Source of the DNA: Oceanospirillaceae bacterium
GTDB lineage: Bacteria > Pseudomonadota > Gammaproteobacteria > Pseudomonadales > Litoribrevibacteraceae
Assembly: GCA_015665455.1 (NCBI GenBank)
Contig: JADFAD010000009.1
Location: 232,254-296,253, forward strand
Reading direction: 5' to 3'
DNA length: 64,000 nucleotides
Below are positions 35,116 to 44,543 of the stretch, in pieces (position 1 is the first letter of the stretch; the number at the start of each line of letters is the position of its first letter). Below the pieces are notes generated by a model. It worked only from the letters and a program-made list of their open reading frames with translations. It did not search any database and was not told where the DNA came from. A program made the position numbers and the translations under genes.

Positions 35116-37008
35116 CTAAGCTCTTTGTTGTAGATGCGTTTCAACGGCTTGCTGCACCGATTCAAAGTCAACAGGTTTACTTAAGAAGCCATTCATACCG
35201 ACGGCAAAGCATCTAGCTCGGTCTTCATCCCGAGTATTTGCGGTAACGGCTATGATGGGAATGTTTCGTTTACTCGACGCTAGCTTTCGGATGGCTTCAG
35301 TGGCTTCAAAACCGTCCATGACAGGCATTTGGCAATCCATTAGGATCAAATCTACTTCTTCATCCGTAACTTGCTCAAGCGCCTCTTGCCCATTGTTTGC
35401 CAACAACGAAACGCAATCCATCTTATTAATAATTTTATCTAAAATGATTTGATTGACCTTATTATCTTCAACGATCAGAACGTTGGGGGCGCTTATCTCA
35501 ACCAGCTCGCTCAGTGTTTCTTTGGCTTTATCTTGTGATAAGTCAGGCGAAAGAAAGTGCGTAGGAACAGTAAACTCGACAACACTCCCTTCGTTCGCAA
35601 GCTTATTTTGCAGGTTCAGCGTACCACCCATGCCACGAATAATGGCATTAGACATGGCCAAGCCAATACCAATACCCTGATAACTGCGTTTAAATCCGCC
35701 CTCCGCTTGTAAGAATGGCTTGAAAATATCTTTCATTAAGTCATGACTAAACCCAGGGCCATGGTCTTCTACTTCAACCTGTAATTCTCCAGACATATCT
35801 TCATTCAGGGTGTGTGAAATCCGAAAAACAATAACGCCTGAAGTTGTAAACTTCACTGCATTCTCCAGCAATTGCCGACACACCCGTATTAGCTTCCTCT
35901 TATCACTAACAATGACTAAATCGTCCAAATCCGATTCGAATTTATAGGTAAGGTTTTTATCTAAGCATTGTTGCTCTGCAATTTTATTCAGATCCGCCAC
36001 CCAATCACTTTGATCAAACGGAGAAATCATCAATTTGGGCTTACCAGACATCAATTCAGTAAACGTCAGAATATCGTCTACGGACTTAATCATTGCCATT
36101 GAGGAGCTGTTTGCGATTTCAATTAACGTTCGCTGTGAAGGCTCAAGCTTGGATGTCTTCAATAATGAAAGTGCCCCAAGAATACCGTTCATAGGGGTTC
36201 TTAGTTCGTGACTGATGGTAATCAGAAAGGATTCTTTAAGCTTATCGGCTCGCTTGATTGCACACATCACTTTATTGGAAGTTAACCACGTTAAAGCAAT
36301 CATACCGACCACAAAAATGGCACCAACCAAGGCTGCAACATTATTGGTCGTGTTAATATCGTGATTCACTGAATTTAGGCCATCTCGATAAAGCATCTGC
36401 TGTTCGGCTAATAAATCATTAATGGAAGTGTTTAAGTGCTGATAAGTTTTATGAGTTGCTGCCGCATCATGCTGGTAGACGTCAAGATTGTGAGGATTTT
36501 CAACCAACTTCGTCGCTAACTTACTCGCAAGAATTTTATAGGCATTAAAGTGGAAGTGTATTTCAACAACCTTGGAGTGATGCTTCCCAAGTAATTGTTT
36601 TATGACTTCTAAGCGTTTCTGAAACGCAGGCGCAAGGTCGAGCGCCTCTTCAATCAAAAATTGATTTTCTAAGATGATGGCATTTGAAAGCGCTTCTCTT
36701 AAAAGGCTTACGTCTTCTTTTAATAAAATCAGATTTTCAATAATAGGAAATTTATTCTTTTGAAGATCATCAATATGATGTTCATTGGTTTTCACCACCC
36801 AAAAGTTCGCAGCAATATAGAGCACGAAAACGACACCGCTAAGTATCGCAATGCTCATAATATTCAGACGAATCCTGTCATTCTGATCGAGTCTCAAATG
36901 AACGCCCTGCTTATCTACTAATGACCGTATATCAACCCTTTGTGACAATAATAAAAGGGCCAAAATCCATTTATTATTGTTACAACTTATCAGTCTAGCA
37001 GCGGACAA
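35116..37008 (-). CDS. hybrid sensor histidine kinase/response regulator
   Basis: A 630-residue membrane kinase. Transmembrane helices at ~49-68 and ~222-244 flank a periplasmic all-helical sensor of ~150 residues. A HisKA domain (phospho-His in ITISHELRTPMNG) and a HATPase follow (ENAVKFT, VEDHGPGFSHD, QGIGIGLAMSN). The C-terminal receiver domain (~510-630) has its phospho-acceptor Asp in LILMDCQMPVMDG near 560. There is no output domain, so it must signal through another protein. The annotated start is the furthest upstream ATG; an internal start near residue 37-51 is possible. It is divergent from the porin/PstS-like pair, which suggests sensing of the same solute. Confidence 0.85.
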   Translation of the reverse strand: MSAARLISCNNNKWILALLLLSQRVDIRSLVDKQGVHLRLDQNDRIRLNIMSIAILSGVVFVLYIAANFWVVKTNEHHIDDLQKNKFPIIENLILLKEDVSLLREALSNAIILENQFLIEEALDLAPAFQKRLEVIKQLLGKHHSKVVEIHFHFNAYKILASKLATKLVENPHNLDVYQHDAAATHKTYQHLNTSINDLLAEQQMLYRDGLNSVNHDINTTNNVAALVGAIFVVGMIALTWLTSNKVMCAIKRADKLKESFLITISHELRTPMNGILGALSLLKTSKLEPSQRTLIEIANSSSMAMIKSVDDILTFTELMSGKPKLMISPFDQSDWVADLNKIAEQQCLDKNLTYKFESDLDDLVIVSDKRKLIRVCRQLLENAVKFTTSGVIVFRISHTLNEDMSGELQVEVEDHGPGFSHDLMKDIFKPFLQAEGGFKRSYQGIGIGLAMSNAIIRGMGGTLNLQNKLANEGSVVEFTVPTHFLSPDLSQDKAKETLSELVEISAPNVLIVEDNKVNQIILDKIINKMDCVSLLANNGQEALEQVTDEEVDLILMDCQMPVMDGFEATEAIRKLASSKRNIPIIAVTANTRDEDRARCFAVGMNGFLSKPVDFESVQQAVETHLQQRA

Positions 37009-37100
37009 ATTGTTTTGAGATGAGATTCTAGGAAAATATTTCGCCAGTCATGTCTATACTGAATTCATTCAAATAGATCATATTAACAGGGGTCTTCTCC

Positions 37101-37154
37101 ATGGAATACCGTTTACGCGTTCATGAACCTTTTTCGTGTTTCAACTTAAAATGA
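37101..37154 (+). CDS. 17-residue leader peptide coupled to the porin gene
   Basis: ATG at 37101 follows AGGGG at 8 nt and encodes MEYRLRVHEPFSCFNLK, ending at TGA 37152-37154. The stop overlaps the preferred porin ATG at 37151 as ATGA. The porin ATG itself has no recognisable ribosome-binding site, so translation of the leader may be needed to start it. ORF, spacing and overlap are seen; regulatory function is inferred. Confidence 0.5.
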   Translation: MEYRLRVHEPFSCFNLK

Positions 37155-38437
37155 GAATCTTTAATGACTTATGTAGGAAAAACAGAAAGAACTGGCCTTT
37201 GGCTTTGGGGTTCTTGTTTTCTACTTTACTTACGCCAGATGCAGAAGCGTTGGACTATAACTTCTCCGGATTTGCGACGTTAGGGGCAGCAACCGTCACT
37301 GAAGATCAAGTCTACTTTGGCGACTATGAACAAGACTGGTCATTCAATACGGATACCGTATTTGGTCTTCAATTCCAAGCATCTCTAGCGGACAGGCTCA
37401 CACTTACAACGCAAGTGATATCACAGGGTTTTAACTACGATAACGTCAATAAATATGAACCCGAACTGGATTGGCTTTTCTTAAGTTACGAGCTCACAGA
37501 AAGTTTACGAACTCGGGTTGGCCGTATGAGAACACCTTTCTATTTGTTCTCTGAAACCATGGAAGTGGGTTATTCCTATGTATGGGTAAGACCTCCTATA
37601 GACGTTTATACCCCTTTGTTATCCCCTTTCAGAAACTTTGATGGCGCTGATATCACCTACACGACAGACCTCTTTTCTGACACTATAAATGCAGATTTAG
37701 AATTCGAATCCCAATTCTTTGTCGGCTTTATGGAAGGGTTTTTTCTTGATAATAATATAGATGTTGAACCATCGACCGGCATCGTTCTTTCTTTATCCCT
37801 AAACCAAACAAAGGTCAGATACAGCGGCATTCTGTTAAAAGTAAAAGCAACCAATGACGTAGTACATCCCTTAACTGTATCGCTTGAAGAAGCTTCACAA
37901 GTATCCCCTGCATTGGTTCGGACATCACAAGGCTTTGAAACCGACGGAGAATGGTACCAGTACCACAGTTTGGGGTTCCTCTCAGAATGGGATTCATGGT
38001 CTCTCATTGCCGAAAACTATTATATCTATGGAACAGGAAAAGAACTTTCTAACGATGCCAGAGGCTATTACATTTCATTAATTTATCAATACAGAGACGT
38101 TAGCCCCTACATTGTCTTCGGTCGATATAAGAACGTCCTAGAGTCAGACGTATTAGGAGGAGTAAACAAAAGTTTTGATGAAATTCCCCGAGGTGTTTCA
38201 CCCAGCCTAGACCAACTAAGAGACACCACATTAGAAGTGATCGACGATTTCAATGTTAAGGAAAGAACGTATACAGCAGGCATCCGTTGGGACATTGTTC
38301 CGAACGTTGCCGTTAAAGCAGAATATCAATTCTTCGAATTTATGGATCATTCGTCCGGTCATATGATCTCTTATGACAGCAACGATAAAGCAGAAAACTC
38401 CAGTCTGATTACTCTTACTCTGGACTTAGTATTCTGA
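37151..38437 (+). CDS. outer-membrane porin-like beta-barrel protein
   Basis: About 428 residues with an N-terminal signal (cleavage near ADAEALDYN). The body is built of alternating amphipathic strands typical of a porin: FSGFATLGAAT, VFGLQFQASLADRLTLTTQVI, LDWLFLSYELTESLRTRVGRMRTPFYLFSE. It ends with an aromatic C-terminal residue (LTLDLVF), the outer-membrane sorting signal. The frame extends to a GTG at 37136; I prefer the ATG at 37151 because it overlaps the leader stop. The next gene, encoding a PstS-like protein, overlaps at TGATG. Neither the transported solute nor a specific family is certain. Confidence 0.8.
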   Translation: MRIFNDLCRKNRKNWPLALGFLFSTLLTPDAEALDYNFSGFATLGAATVTEDQVYFGDYEQDWSFNTDTVFGLQFQASLADRLTLTTQVISQGFNYDNVNKYEPELDWLFLSYELTESLRTRVGRMRTPFYLFSETMEVGYSYVWVRPPIDVYTPLLSPFRNFDGADITYTTDLFSDTINADLEFESQFFVGFMEGFFLDNNIDVEPSTGIVLSLSLNQTKVRYSGILLKVKATNDVVHPLTVSLEEASQVSPALVRTSQGFETDGEWYQYHSLGFLSEWDSWSLIAENYYIYGTGKELSNDARGYYISLIYQYRDVSPYIVFGRYKNVLESDVLGGVNKSFDEIPRGVSPSLDQLRDTTLEVIDDFNVKERTYTAGIRWDIVPNVAVKAEYQFFEFMDHSSGHMISYDSNDKAENSSLITLTLDLVF

Positions 38438-38961
38438 TGCGTTACTTTACGAGCAACTCACCAATACAGAACCTTTTACGCTCATACGTCTCAGCATTGG
38501 TGCTCCTTACCATAGCCACAGCACCTGTCTATGGCGACATAGCCATAGTGACTAATCCAAACAGCCCAATAAGCGAACTGAGTCATCGCCAAATAACGAA
38601 GATATTCATGGGGAAGTTGAGGCTTCTACCGGGCACAACCAGCGAAGTAATTACCTACGATCTCGAAAACTCAAACAACACTAAAGACAACTTCTATCGT
38701 CAACTGCTTGGTATGACTCCATCTAAACTCGCCCGATACAGAGCTTCCTATTTATTTGGAGGCAAAGGTCGTTTACCCATTTCAGCTGAAACAGAAAAAG
38801 AATTAATACAAAAACTGACAACCAACGACCATGCCATTGGTTACATCCCACACGCATCCATCAATGACCGATTAAAAGTGATCTACCTACTCAAGCTCAA
38901 CCCACTAACCACAGAAGAAACAGAGACCGACTCCATCACACAAACATTCAACGACAATTAG
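38437..38961 (+). CDS. PstS-like phosphate/anion-binding periplasmic protein
   Basis: A 174-residue exported protein (signal to ~VYGD, residue 32) with the PBP-like core IAIVTNPNSPISELSHRQITKIFMGKLRLLPG and the late AIGYIPHASI. This is a truncated phosphate-binding-protein-like domain found in many marine gammaproteobacteria without transporter genes. Its ATG overlaps the porin stop (TGATG), so it is coupled to the porin. Together with the divergent hybrid kinase it may form a sensing unit for phosphate or another oxyanion (inference). The last 14 bp overlap the end of the convergent LysR gene. Confidence 0.78.
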   Translation: MRYFTSNSPIQNLLRSYVSALVLLTIATAPVYGDIAIVTNPNSPISELSHRQITKIFMGKLRLLPGTTSEVITYDLENSNNTKDNFYRQLLGMTPSKLARYRASYLFGGKGRLPISAETEKELIQKLTTNDHAIGYIPHASINDRLKVIYLLKLNPLTTEETETDSITQTFNDN

Positions 38962-39856
38962 ATGCCTTGCTAAGAATCTCTGCAAACGCCTTTAGGCTGG
39001 GCTTTACTGAGTCTTTTCGCCAGATCATGGAGGTGGTCGTTTTCTGAATGTGATCAGGTAAAGCGTGTATTTTCAGCCCATCCTTGAACGGGTAGAAATC
39101 CAACAGTTTTTCGGGTATCAAGCCAACGCCCATGCCTGCTGTAACACAATTCAAAAGCGCGTGATAAGAATTAATTTCTACCACTTTTGGCACTTGATCC
39201 GCCCCTGCAATCCATTCTGTTAAACGAGTACGGTACGCACATCGAGCACTGAACCCCAATAGCGTTGGCTTAGGCCCTAAATCCATAGGGTTACCAATGG
39301 CCTTGTGCAAACTGTCAGAGACCAATACCAACGTCTCTTCAAACACAGGAGTTATTTCCAATCGTGGATCTTTGGGTGGATCAGCCACTAACGCTAAATC
39401 TTGTCTTCCTTCAAGAACTTGGTCGATCAACAATCCCGTTGGGTTGGTTTGAACTTCTAAATCGACCTCAGGAAACGTCTTATGATACTCCATCAAAATA
39501 TCAGACAAACGCGAAGCCGCTAGAGCCTCCATGCTTCCTAATCGAAGCTTTCCCTTCGGTTGGCTTTGATTCAATTGGTCAACGGCTTCATCCGCCAGTA
39601 AGAGAATTTTCTTTGCATACCCTAATAGCTGCTCGCCCGCAGGTGAAATATGCAACCTATTTTTTTCCCGAATAAAGAGCTGTTTATCCAGCTCCGATTC
39701 AAGCTTTTGAATACGAGCTGTAATATTTGAAGGCACCCTATTGAGTAAGTCTGCTGCCTTACTCACACCTCCGGCTTCTACAACCGTTCTAAAAACGATT
39801 AAATCTGAAAGTTCCACCACACCCACCTTTTCATTAATTATGAACAATACATTCAC
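38948..39856 (-). CDS. LysR-family transcriptional regulator
   Basis: A 302-residue LTTR. The helix-turn-helix lies near residues 18-60 (VVEAGGVSKAADLLNRVPSNITARIQKLE), followed by a substrate-binding domain (KGKLRLGSMEALAASRLSDIL onward). It is divergent from a DMT exporter and a tautomerase gene, with nested inverted repeats in the 78-bp gap, so it most likely regulates them. The effector is unknown. The frame is complete and matches the usual ~300 residues. Confidence 0.9.
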   Translation of the reverse strand: MNVLFIINEKVGVVELSDLIVFRTVVEAGGVSKAADLLNRVPSNITARIQKLESELDKQLFIREKNRLHISPAGEQLLGYAKKILLLADEAVDQLNQSQPKGKLRLGSMEALAASRLSDILMEYHKTFPEVDLEVQTNPTGLLIDQVLEGRQDLALVADPPKDPRLEITPVFEETLVLVSDSLHKAIGNPMDLGPKPTLLGFSARCAYRTRLTEWIAGADQVPKVVEINSYHALLNCVTAGMGVGLIPEKLLDFYPFKDGLKIHALPDHIQKTTTSMIWRKDSVKPSLKAFAEILSKASNCR

Positions 39857-39909
39857 AATTATTCATTATTACTAAATGAATAAAAATTATATAGTGTTCC
39901 TGTTCATAA
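39838..39909. promoter_or_regulatory. nested inverted repeats, probable LysR operator
   Basis: TTATGAACA (39838-39846) and TGTTCATAA (39901-39909) form an exact outer inverted repeat. Between them TTATTCATT (39859-39867) and AATGAATAA (39875-39883) form a second exact pair with a 7-bp spacer. They fill the gap between the LysR gene and the DMT exporter gene and fit the two-site binding of LTTRs. Confidence 0.55.
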
Positions 39910-39934
39910 AAACAAAGTGCAGTGAAGGTAAATA

Positions 39935-40858
39935 ATGGAAAACTTACAAACTAAAGGTTATCTCTGTGCCCTAGGCGCGGTATTGATCTGGTCAGGCTTC
40001 ATACTCGTTTCTAGGATGGGGGGAATCAGCCCTTTATTATCCTATGATGTTATTGCCATCCGTTATGTGACCTGCGCCGTACTCCTTTTCCCGTTTTGGT
40101 TTTTCTGGAAAAGATTCAACCTACTGCAGCCAAAGTTCATTATCACTGGATTAATCGGTGGCTTCGGTTACGCATTATTTGCGTTCAAAGGCTTTGAAAC
40201 TGCACCTGCATCGCACGCGGCTGTTTTATTACCTGGGTTACTGCCCATATCAATCGCGTTGCTTTCAACCGTCTTAAATAAAGAACGTCACGCGTCATCG
40301 AAATGGTTTGGCATTGGAATAATCACATTAGGAATAACGACCTTATTCTGGCAAGAATTTAAAGCGGCAGGCGAGTTATCAATAGGTCATTTGTCGCTTA
40401 CAGGCGCAGCTCTGTGCTGGGCAATATTTTCCGTACTGATTAATCGCTGGAAGATCACGCCATGGGAAGCCACCGTCACTCTGGCAGTCGTCACTTGTAT
40501 CATCTATTTTCCCATTTACTTAATTTGGTTACCCAAAAATATTTCAATGAGTCTCATTAATGAAATCGCGATTCAATCTTTCTATCAGGGCTTTATGGCA
40601 ACCATAGTACAAATGCTACTTTATGTGAGAGCCGTTCAATTGATCGGCGCTGCCAATATGGGATCAATGATGGCCATTGTTCCTATTCTTGCAGGTTTTA
40701 CGGCGATCCCAGTCTTTAATGAAGTGCTTAATGAAGAGCTGATTATATCACTGCTACTGGTAAGTTTAGGAGTGTGGATAGCAAACTCAAAACACGCTCA
40801 AAACATGCACCGTCGCTTATTTAAGAAAGCGAACTTACCAAACATCGAAAACACCTGA
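39935..40858 (+). CDS. EamA/DMT-superfamily transporter
   Basis: A 307-residue membrane protein with ten predicted helices in two EamA repeats; LCALGAVLIWSGFILVSRMGG opens the first, and the second ends PILAGFTAIPVFNEVLNEEL. It is divergent from a LysR regulator and is followed 16 bp later by a tautomerase-family gene. The exported compound is unknown; the LysR pairing suggests it is inducible. Confidence 0.87.
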   Translation: MENLQTKGYLCALGAVLIWSGFILVSRMGGISPLLSYDVIAIRYVTCAVLLFPFWFFWKRFNLLQPKFIITGLIGGFGYALFAFKGFETAPASHAAVLLPGLLPISIALLSTVLNKERHASSKWFGIGIITLGITTLFWQEFKAAGELSIGHLSLTGAALCWAIFSVLINRWKITPWEATVTLAVVTCIIYFPIYLIWLPKNISMSLINEIAIQSFYQGFMATIVQMLLYVRAVQLIGAANMGSMMAIVPILAGFTAIPVFNEVLNEELIISLLLVSLGVWIANSKHAQNMHRRLFKKANLPNIENT

Positions 40859-40874
40859 TTCAAGAGGAAATATC

Positions 40875-41084
40875 ATGCCATACGTCAATATCAAAATTAC
40901 CGATGAACAAGTTACTAAAGAACAAAAAGCGGCGTTAATACAAGGCGCAACTCAATTGCTTGTCGATGTTCTAAATAAGAACCCTAAAACAACGGTGGTC
41001 GTCATTGATGAAGTGAATACAGACAATTGGGGAATTGGAGGAGAAGTTGTCACCAAGCTCAGAGCAAAGAAAAGCACAGAGTAA
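40875..41084 (+). CDS. 4-oxalocrotonate tautomerase-family protein
   Basis: A 69-residue protein starting MPYVNIKITDEQVTKEQKAALI. After Met removal it has the catalytic N-terminal proline of the tautomerase superfamily, and the expected NPKTTVVVIDEV strand. Such enzymes tautomerise or decompose 2-oxo acids and unsaturated acids. AAGAGGAAATATC provides the ribosome-binding site. It is co-oriented with the DMT exporter 16 bp upstream; the substrate is unknown. Confidence 0.88.
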   Translation: MPYVNIKITDEQVTKEQKAALIQGATQLLVDVLNKNPKTTVVVIDEVNTDNWGIGGEVVTKLRAKKSTE

Positions 41085-41128
41085 CCATTCAAAGTCAATG
41101 TCGCCAGAACAACCAACCAGACCCTAGC

Positions 41129-42034
41129 TTAAACGTATTTTTTAAAAAACTCGTGCTGCGCTATGGTTTGGTAACAAAACTCTTTAAACGCTTGTAATGC
41201 TGGCGAAAGATACAGAGCATTGGGATACACCAGATAAAAATCGAGATCGTCCAACTTGTAATCAGGCAGTACTCGGACTAACTCACCTTGCGCTTCCGAC
41301 TGATCGGATAAATAGCTTGGTAAAACCCCTACCCCCACATCATCTTTCAATGCTTGTTGAAGAAATAGCAATGAGTTAACACTCATATCGTGCTTTGATA
41401 TTGCCAATTTCTCTACACCAGAAGGGCCTAACAGTTTTATTTTGTTCTGTCGCCATGGTTTAAAAGCAACCCAATCCAACTTAAGTAAATCATTCGCCTG
41501 TCTAGGGGTTGAGTTGTCCTCGAGGTACTGCGGGCTGGCAAATAAACCTCTTTGGCAAGAAAATAAATGCCTACAAATAATAGAAGAATCTTCAAGTACA
41601 CCACCTCGTATGGCGCAGTCTATTCCCTTACCCACCAAGTCTTCCACATTATCAGACAGAATTACATCCAGTTGAACCTTAGGGTATTTTTTTGAAAATT
41701 CGTTAGTAATATTAGAAAACAGTTTCATGCCTAATGCAGATGGAAACGTCACCGTTAAGATACCGGACGGCTCCAACTCAAAGCTTTTGACTTTACGTTC
41801 AGAGAGTTCAAGTTCAGAAACAAGAGGCTCACAAATGGAGTAAAGCTTTTGGCCGGCTTGAGATAATGAAATTCGACGTGTTGTACGATGAAATAACTGG
41901 ATCTCTAAATCTTGCTCAAGTTCTTTGACTTGCCGGCTTATTTTAGACTTTGTCATCCCTAAATCTTCAGCAGCGAGCGTAAAAGAATTGGTCTTAGCTA
42001 CCATAATGAAAATTTGTATCTTATTTAGATCCAT
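41129..42034 (-). CDS. LysR-family transcriptional regulator
   Basis: A 301-residue LTTR of the CrgA/DsdC-like branch. The HTH is in FTLAAEDLGMTKSKISRQVKELEQDL and the effector domain begins GILTVTFPSALGMKLFSNI. It is convergent with the tautomerase gene and has no divergent partner close by, so its target is not evident from context. Confidence 0.88.
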   Translation of the reverse strand: MDLNKIQIFIMVAKTNSFTLAAEDLGMTKSKISRQVKELEQDLEIQLFHRTTRRISLSQAGQKLYSICEPLVSELELSERKVKSFELEPSGILTVTFPSALGMKLFSNITNEFSKKYPKVQLDVILSDNVEDLVGKGIDCAIRGGVLEDSSIICRHLFSCQRGLFASPQYLEDNSTPRQANDLLKLDWVAFKPWRQNKIKLLGPSGVEKLAISKHDMSVNSLLFLQQALKDDVGVGVLPSYLSDQSEAQGELVRVLPDYKLDDLDFYLVYPNALYLSPALQAFKEFCYQTIAQHEFFKKYV

Positions 42035-42404
42035 CTAAAGCAATTCCAGCAAGAAATCCGTTAACCCAGTTAATTAAAACCATCCCGAAAGATACGTTTC
42101 GATCGCCCATATTAGGCGTACCCAAGCATTACCTACGAAATTAGTATTGACCCAACACATTATAAGAACTTAGATCTGTCATCATCAAGTAATATGTATC
42201 GAGTATGCACTTGGCATGCAATAAGTTTGATAAAGAGCACAAAACAAGAAGCTTAATGTCTCTTTATTGAGGTTATTTGAGAGAAAAACGAAAAAAACAC
42301 CAAAAAAATGACAAATTAATTGCTTATTAAAAGATGAAACAAGGGCATTTCAGAGAATCCGCTTTATATCTGAAATCATGAAAGCAGAAAGAGAAAAGCA
42401 GAAA
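42035..42404. other. gene-free stretch upstream of a LysR gene
   Basis: No ORF with support was seen in this AT-rich stretch. It should contain the promoter of the leftward LysR gene and ends in the terminator of the phosphoribosyltransferase gene. Nothing else is evident. Confidence 0.5.
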
Positions 42405-42426
42405 GTGGCTGCATCAATGCAACCAC
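42405..42426 (-). terminator. terminator of the phosphoribosyltransferase gene
   Basis: GTGG-c-TGCAT (42405-42414) pairs with ATGCA-a-CCAC (42417-42426), a stem with one mismatch and a 2-nt loop, just beyond the stop of the leftward gene at 42477. A T-rich tail follows on the minus strand, and a T5 run follows on the plus strand. Confidence 0.55.
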
Positions 42427-42476
42427 ACGCTTTTTCTGAACGAAGGCTAAAGACAGAAGAACAAATAAAAGATGGG

Positions 42477-43049
42477 CTATGAGAGTAAGCCCAGCTCCAC
42501 CATTTTGGAAGCTACCTCTGCAAACTCAGGCTTGTTCTTTAGAATTTCTTCTTTAGTCAAACCGTCTAATTCGTGAGGAAAAACAAGCCACTCGTTAGTT
42601 TCATGAACGTAGTAATCTGGTATACGGTCTGTTTTATTATTTTCCGGTTTAAAGTAAGGCGTCGCTACGCGTATTTCAGGCGCATTCTTCTTACAAGCTT
42701 TCTTAATATCAAAAACTGTTTGCGCAATACTTAAGCCCGAATCATGAACATCGTCCACGATCAATAATGAATCTTCAGACTCCAAACGCTTAACCAAATA
42801 CGTCAAACCATGAACTTTAACATGTCTGCTACGCTCACCGATGCCCGTATAAGACGACGTACGAATAGCGATGTGATCAGATTCAACGCCAAGTACATCA
42901 AGTACCTCTTGAACAGCAATACCCACAGGTGCACCACCACGCCAAACACCTACGATGTAATCAGGACGGAAACCACTCTCAAAAACTTGCAATGCCATCT
43001 TTGTAGAGTCTTCCAGAAGCTGTTGAGCACTGATGTAAACTTTTTCCAT
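42477..43049 (-). CDS. purine-type phosphoribosyltransferase
   Basis: A 190-residue protein of the type I PRTase fold. It has the PRPP-binding loop LLIVDDVHDSGLSIAQ near residue 97 and the early VGVWRGGAPVGIAVQE. Such enzymes transfer phosphoribosyl from PRPP to a purine base (hypoxanthine/xanthine-type). The frame extends to 43061, but the ATG at 43049 has an AGG at suitable spacing, so this start is preferred. It is monocistronic, leftward. Confidence 0.85.
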   Translation of the reverse strand: MEKVYISAQQLLEDSTKMALQVFESGFRPDYIVGVWRGGAPVGIAVQEVLDVLGVESDHIAIRTSSYTGIGERSRHVKVHGLTYLVKRLESEDSLLIVDDVHDSGLSIAQTVFDIKKACKKNAPEIRVATPYFKPENNKTDRIPDYYVHETNEWLVFPHELDGLTKEEILKNKPEFAEVASKMVELGLLS

Positions 43050-43221
43050 TATGAACCTCAATTTAAAGGTAGAAACAGACCTTGGATTAGCGTTCCTGTG
43101 AAAATAACATTCACAGTTTAGCGTTAATTAAGCTAATAAGTGCAACAATCATTGTGCGTTAGGTCAAAGGGCTGCGGATTATAAGTTGACCAAGTAGTTA
43201 AATAAAGAGCCTTCACGTAAT

Positions 43222-44055
43222 TTATATGGATTCACAAGCCAACATGGCAGCTTTTCGATCCAATCCCCAACGATAACCGCCCAATTCACCCGTCCCTCGA
43301 ATCACTCTATGACAGGGAATTATATGCGCAACAGGGTTTGCACCAATCGCTGAAGCCACGGCCCTCACTGCTTTGGGTCGACCAATATGATCAGCGATTG
43401 TCTGATAGGTTGTAACGCAGCCTTCGGGAATGTTTAGTAATGCCTGCCAAACTTGTATCTGAAAGTTAGTTCCTTTAACCATTAATCTTAAATTTTCACC
43501 TGAGCCGCAAAAAAGAGATTCAGCGGCAAAAAAGGTCTTCTTTTCATCGAAAACAATTCGCGCTTTAGGCCAAGCTTTCATTAGCGCCTCAAGCGCAGCG
43601 TCTTTTTCTGTGGCCGAGTCATCAATAAAATCCAATTTACAAATCCCTCGATCCGTCAACGCGATAAAAACAAACCCAAACTTAGTCAAATGAAAACCGT
43701 AGGCAATGACAATCCCCTCTCCACTCGCCTTATAATCGCCCGGCGTCATGCCTTCTAAATTCACAAACAAATCATGCAACCGGCTGGAACCAGACAACCC
43801 CGAAGCAAAAGCACTTTCAACCGTAGAATGATTCAATTTCAATTGCTGCTTTGCATGCTCCAACGTTAAAAATTGCAAATACCGCTTCGGACTGATGCCA
43901 GCCCAACGAGTAAACATCCGTTGAAAGTGCGATTCGCTTAAATGAACGGATGCAGCGACGTCTGTAAGTTCCGGCTGTGCTAAATGGTGCTCACGAATGT
44001 AGTGTATTGCACGTTCTATTCTTTGGTAATCCGACATAATCAACTTTCTAGTCAT
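43222..44055 (-). CDS. AraC-HTH fused to O6-methylguanine-DNA methyltransferase (Ada-like)
   Basis: A 277-residue fusion. Residues ~1-105 are an AraC-type DNA-binding domain (LTDVAASVHLSESHFQRMFTRWAGISPKRYLQ). The rest is an O6-alkylguanine-DNA alkyltransferase with the methyl-acceptor Cys in NPVAHIIPCHRVIRGTGELGGY near residue 247. Compared with Ada it lacks the N-terminal zinc/methylphosphotriester domain, so it probably repairs DNA but cannot sense phosphotriesters in the classical way. The start may be the internal ATG at residue 7 (MSDYQR). This repair enzyme is common in the phylum. Confidence 0.9.
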   Translation of the reverse strand: MTRKLIMSDYQRIERAIHYIREHHLAQPELTDVAASVHLSESHFQRMFTRWAGISPKRYLQFLTLEHAKQQLKLNHSTVESAFASGLSGSSRLHDLFVNLEGMTPGDYKASGEGIVIAYGFHLTKFGFVFIALTDRGICKLDFIDDSATEKDAALEALMKAWPKARIVFDEKKTFFAAESLFCGSGENLRLMVKGTNFQIQVWQALLNIPEGCVTTYQTIADHIGRPKAVRAVASAIGANPVAHIIPCHRVIRGTGELGGYRWGLDRKAAMLACESI

Positions 44056-44543
44056 TGTTTAATTGGCAACATCCGTCATACGACATCAATCAAACACACT
44101 ATAAAAAACGTTAAGTTAAAGTACGACCCGATACTTGCTATTTATTCGACAAGCCCACCCATTAAGCCATCAACAATGGTCTTTTACTTCCGAAGACGCA
44201 TTAAACGGCGTTGTAAATTCAATCAAACGAGAACGTAGTTGAGTGTCACCGCAAGCCTTATCAGCGTAAAGATTATAATGAAAAGCAATAAAAAAGCATG
44301 GATAAAATAATAAGAAAGAATGAGTAAACAACGTATAAAATCGCGTCTCTTTTGTCCCAACCAATCTTAATGCCTAATTCTTAAGCGATTCTCTGAAAAA
44401 TAGTAATTAAGTTCCATTTTAAAAGCATTTAAAGCGACTAGTATGAGTTCGAGTGGCCTAAGGTTCCAGTGTATGAACAAAGGAGGCCCCCAAGCAATAA
44501 ACCACAAATTAAGCCAAGTAGTAGCAATCAATAATAAGAATAA
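44056..44543. other. gene-poor stretch upstream of a decayed haem protein
   Basis: No ORF with good support. A 51-codon plus-strand frame ending at 44598 exists but has no recognisable product. The stretch may include remnants of the N-terminal part of the haem protein that follows. Confidence 0.4.

Noticed and set aside
37657..38007. 116-codon minus-strand frame in the porin gene
   Set aside because: Antisense of beta-barrel codons; no start context or protein features.
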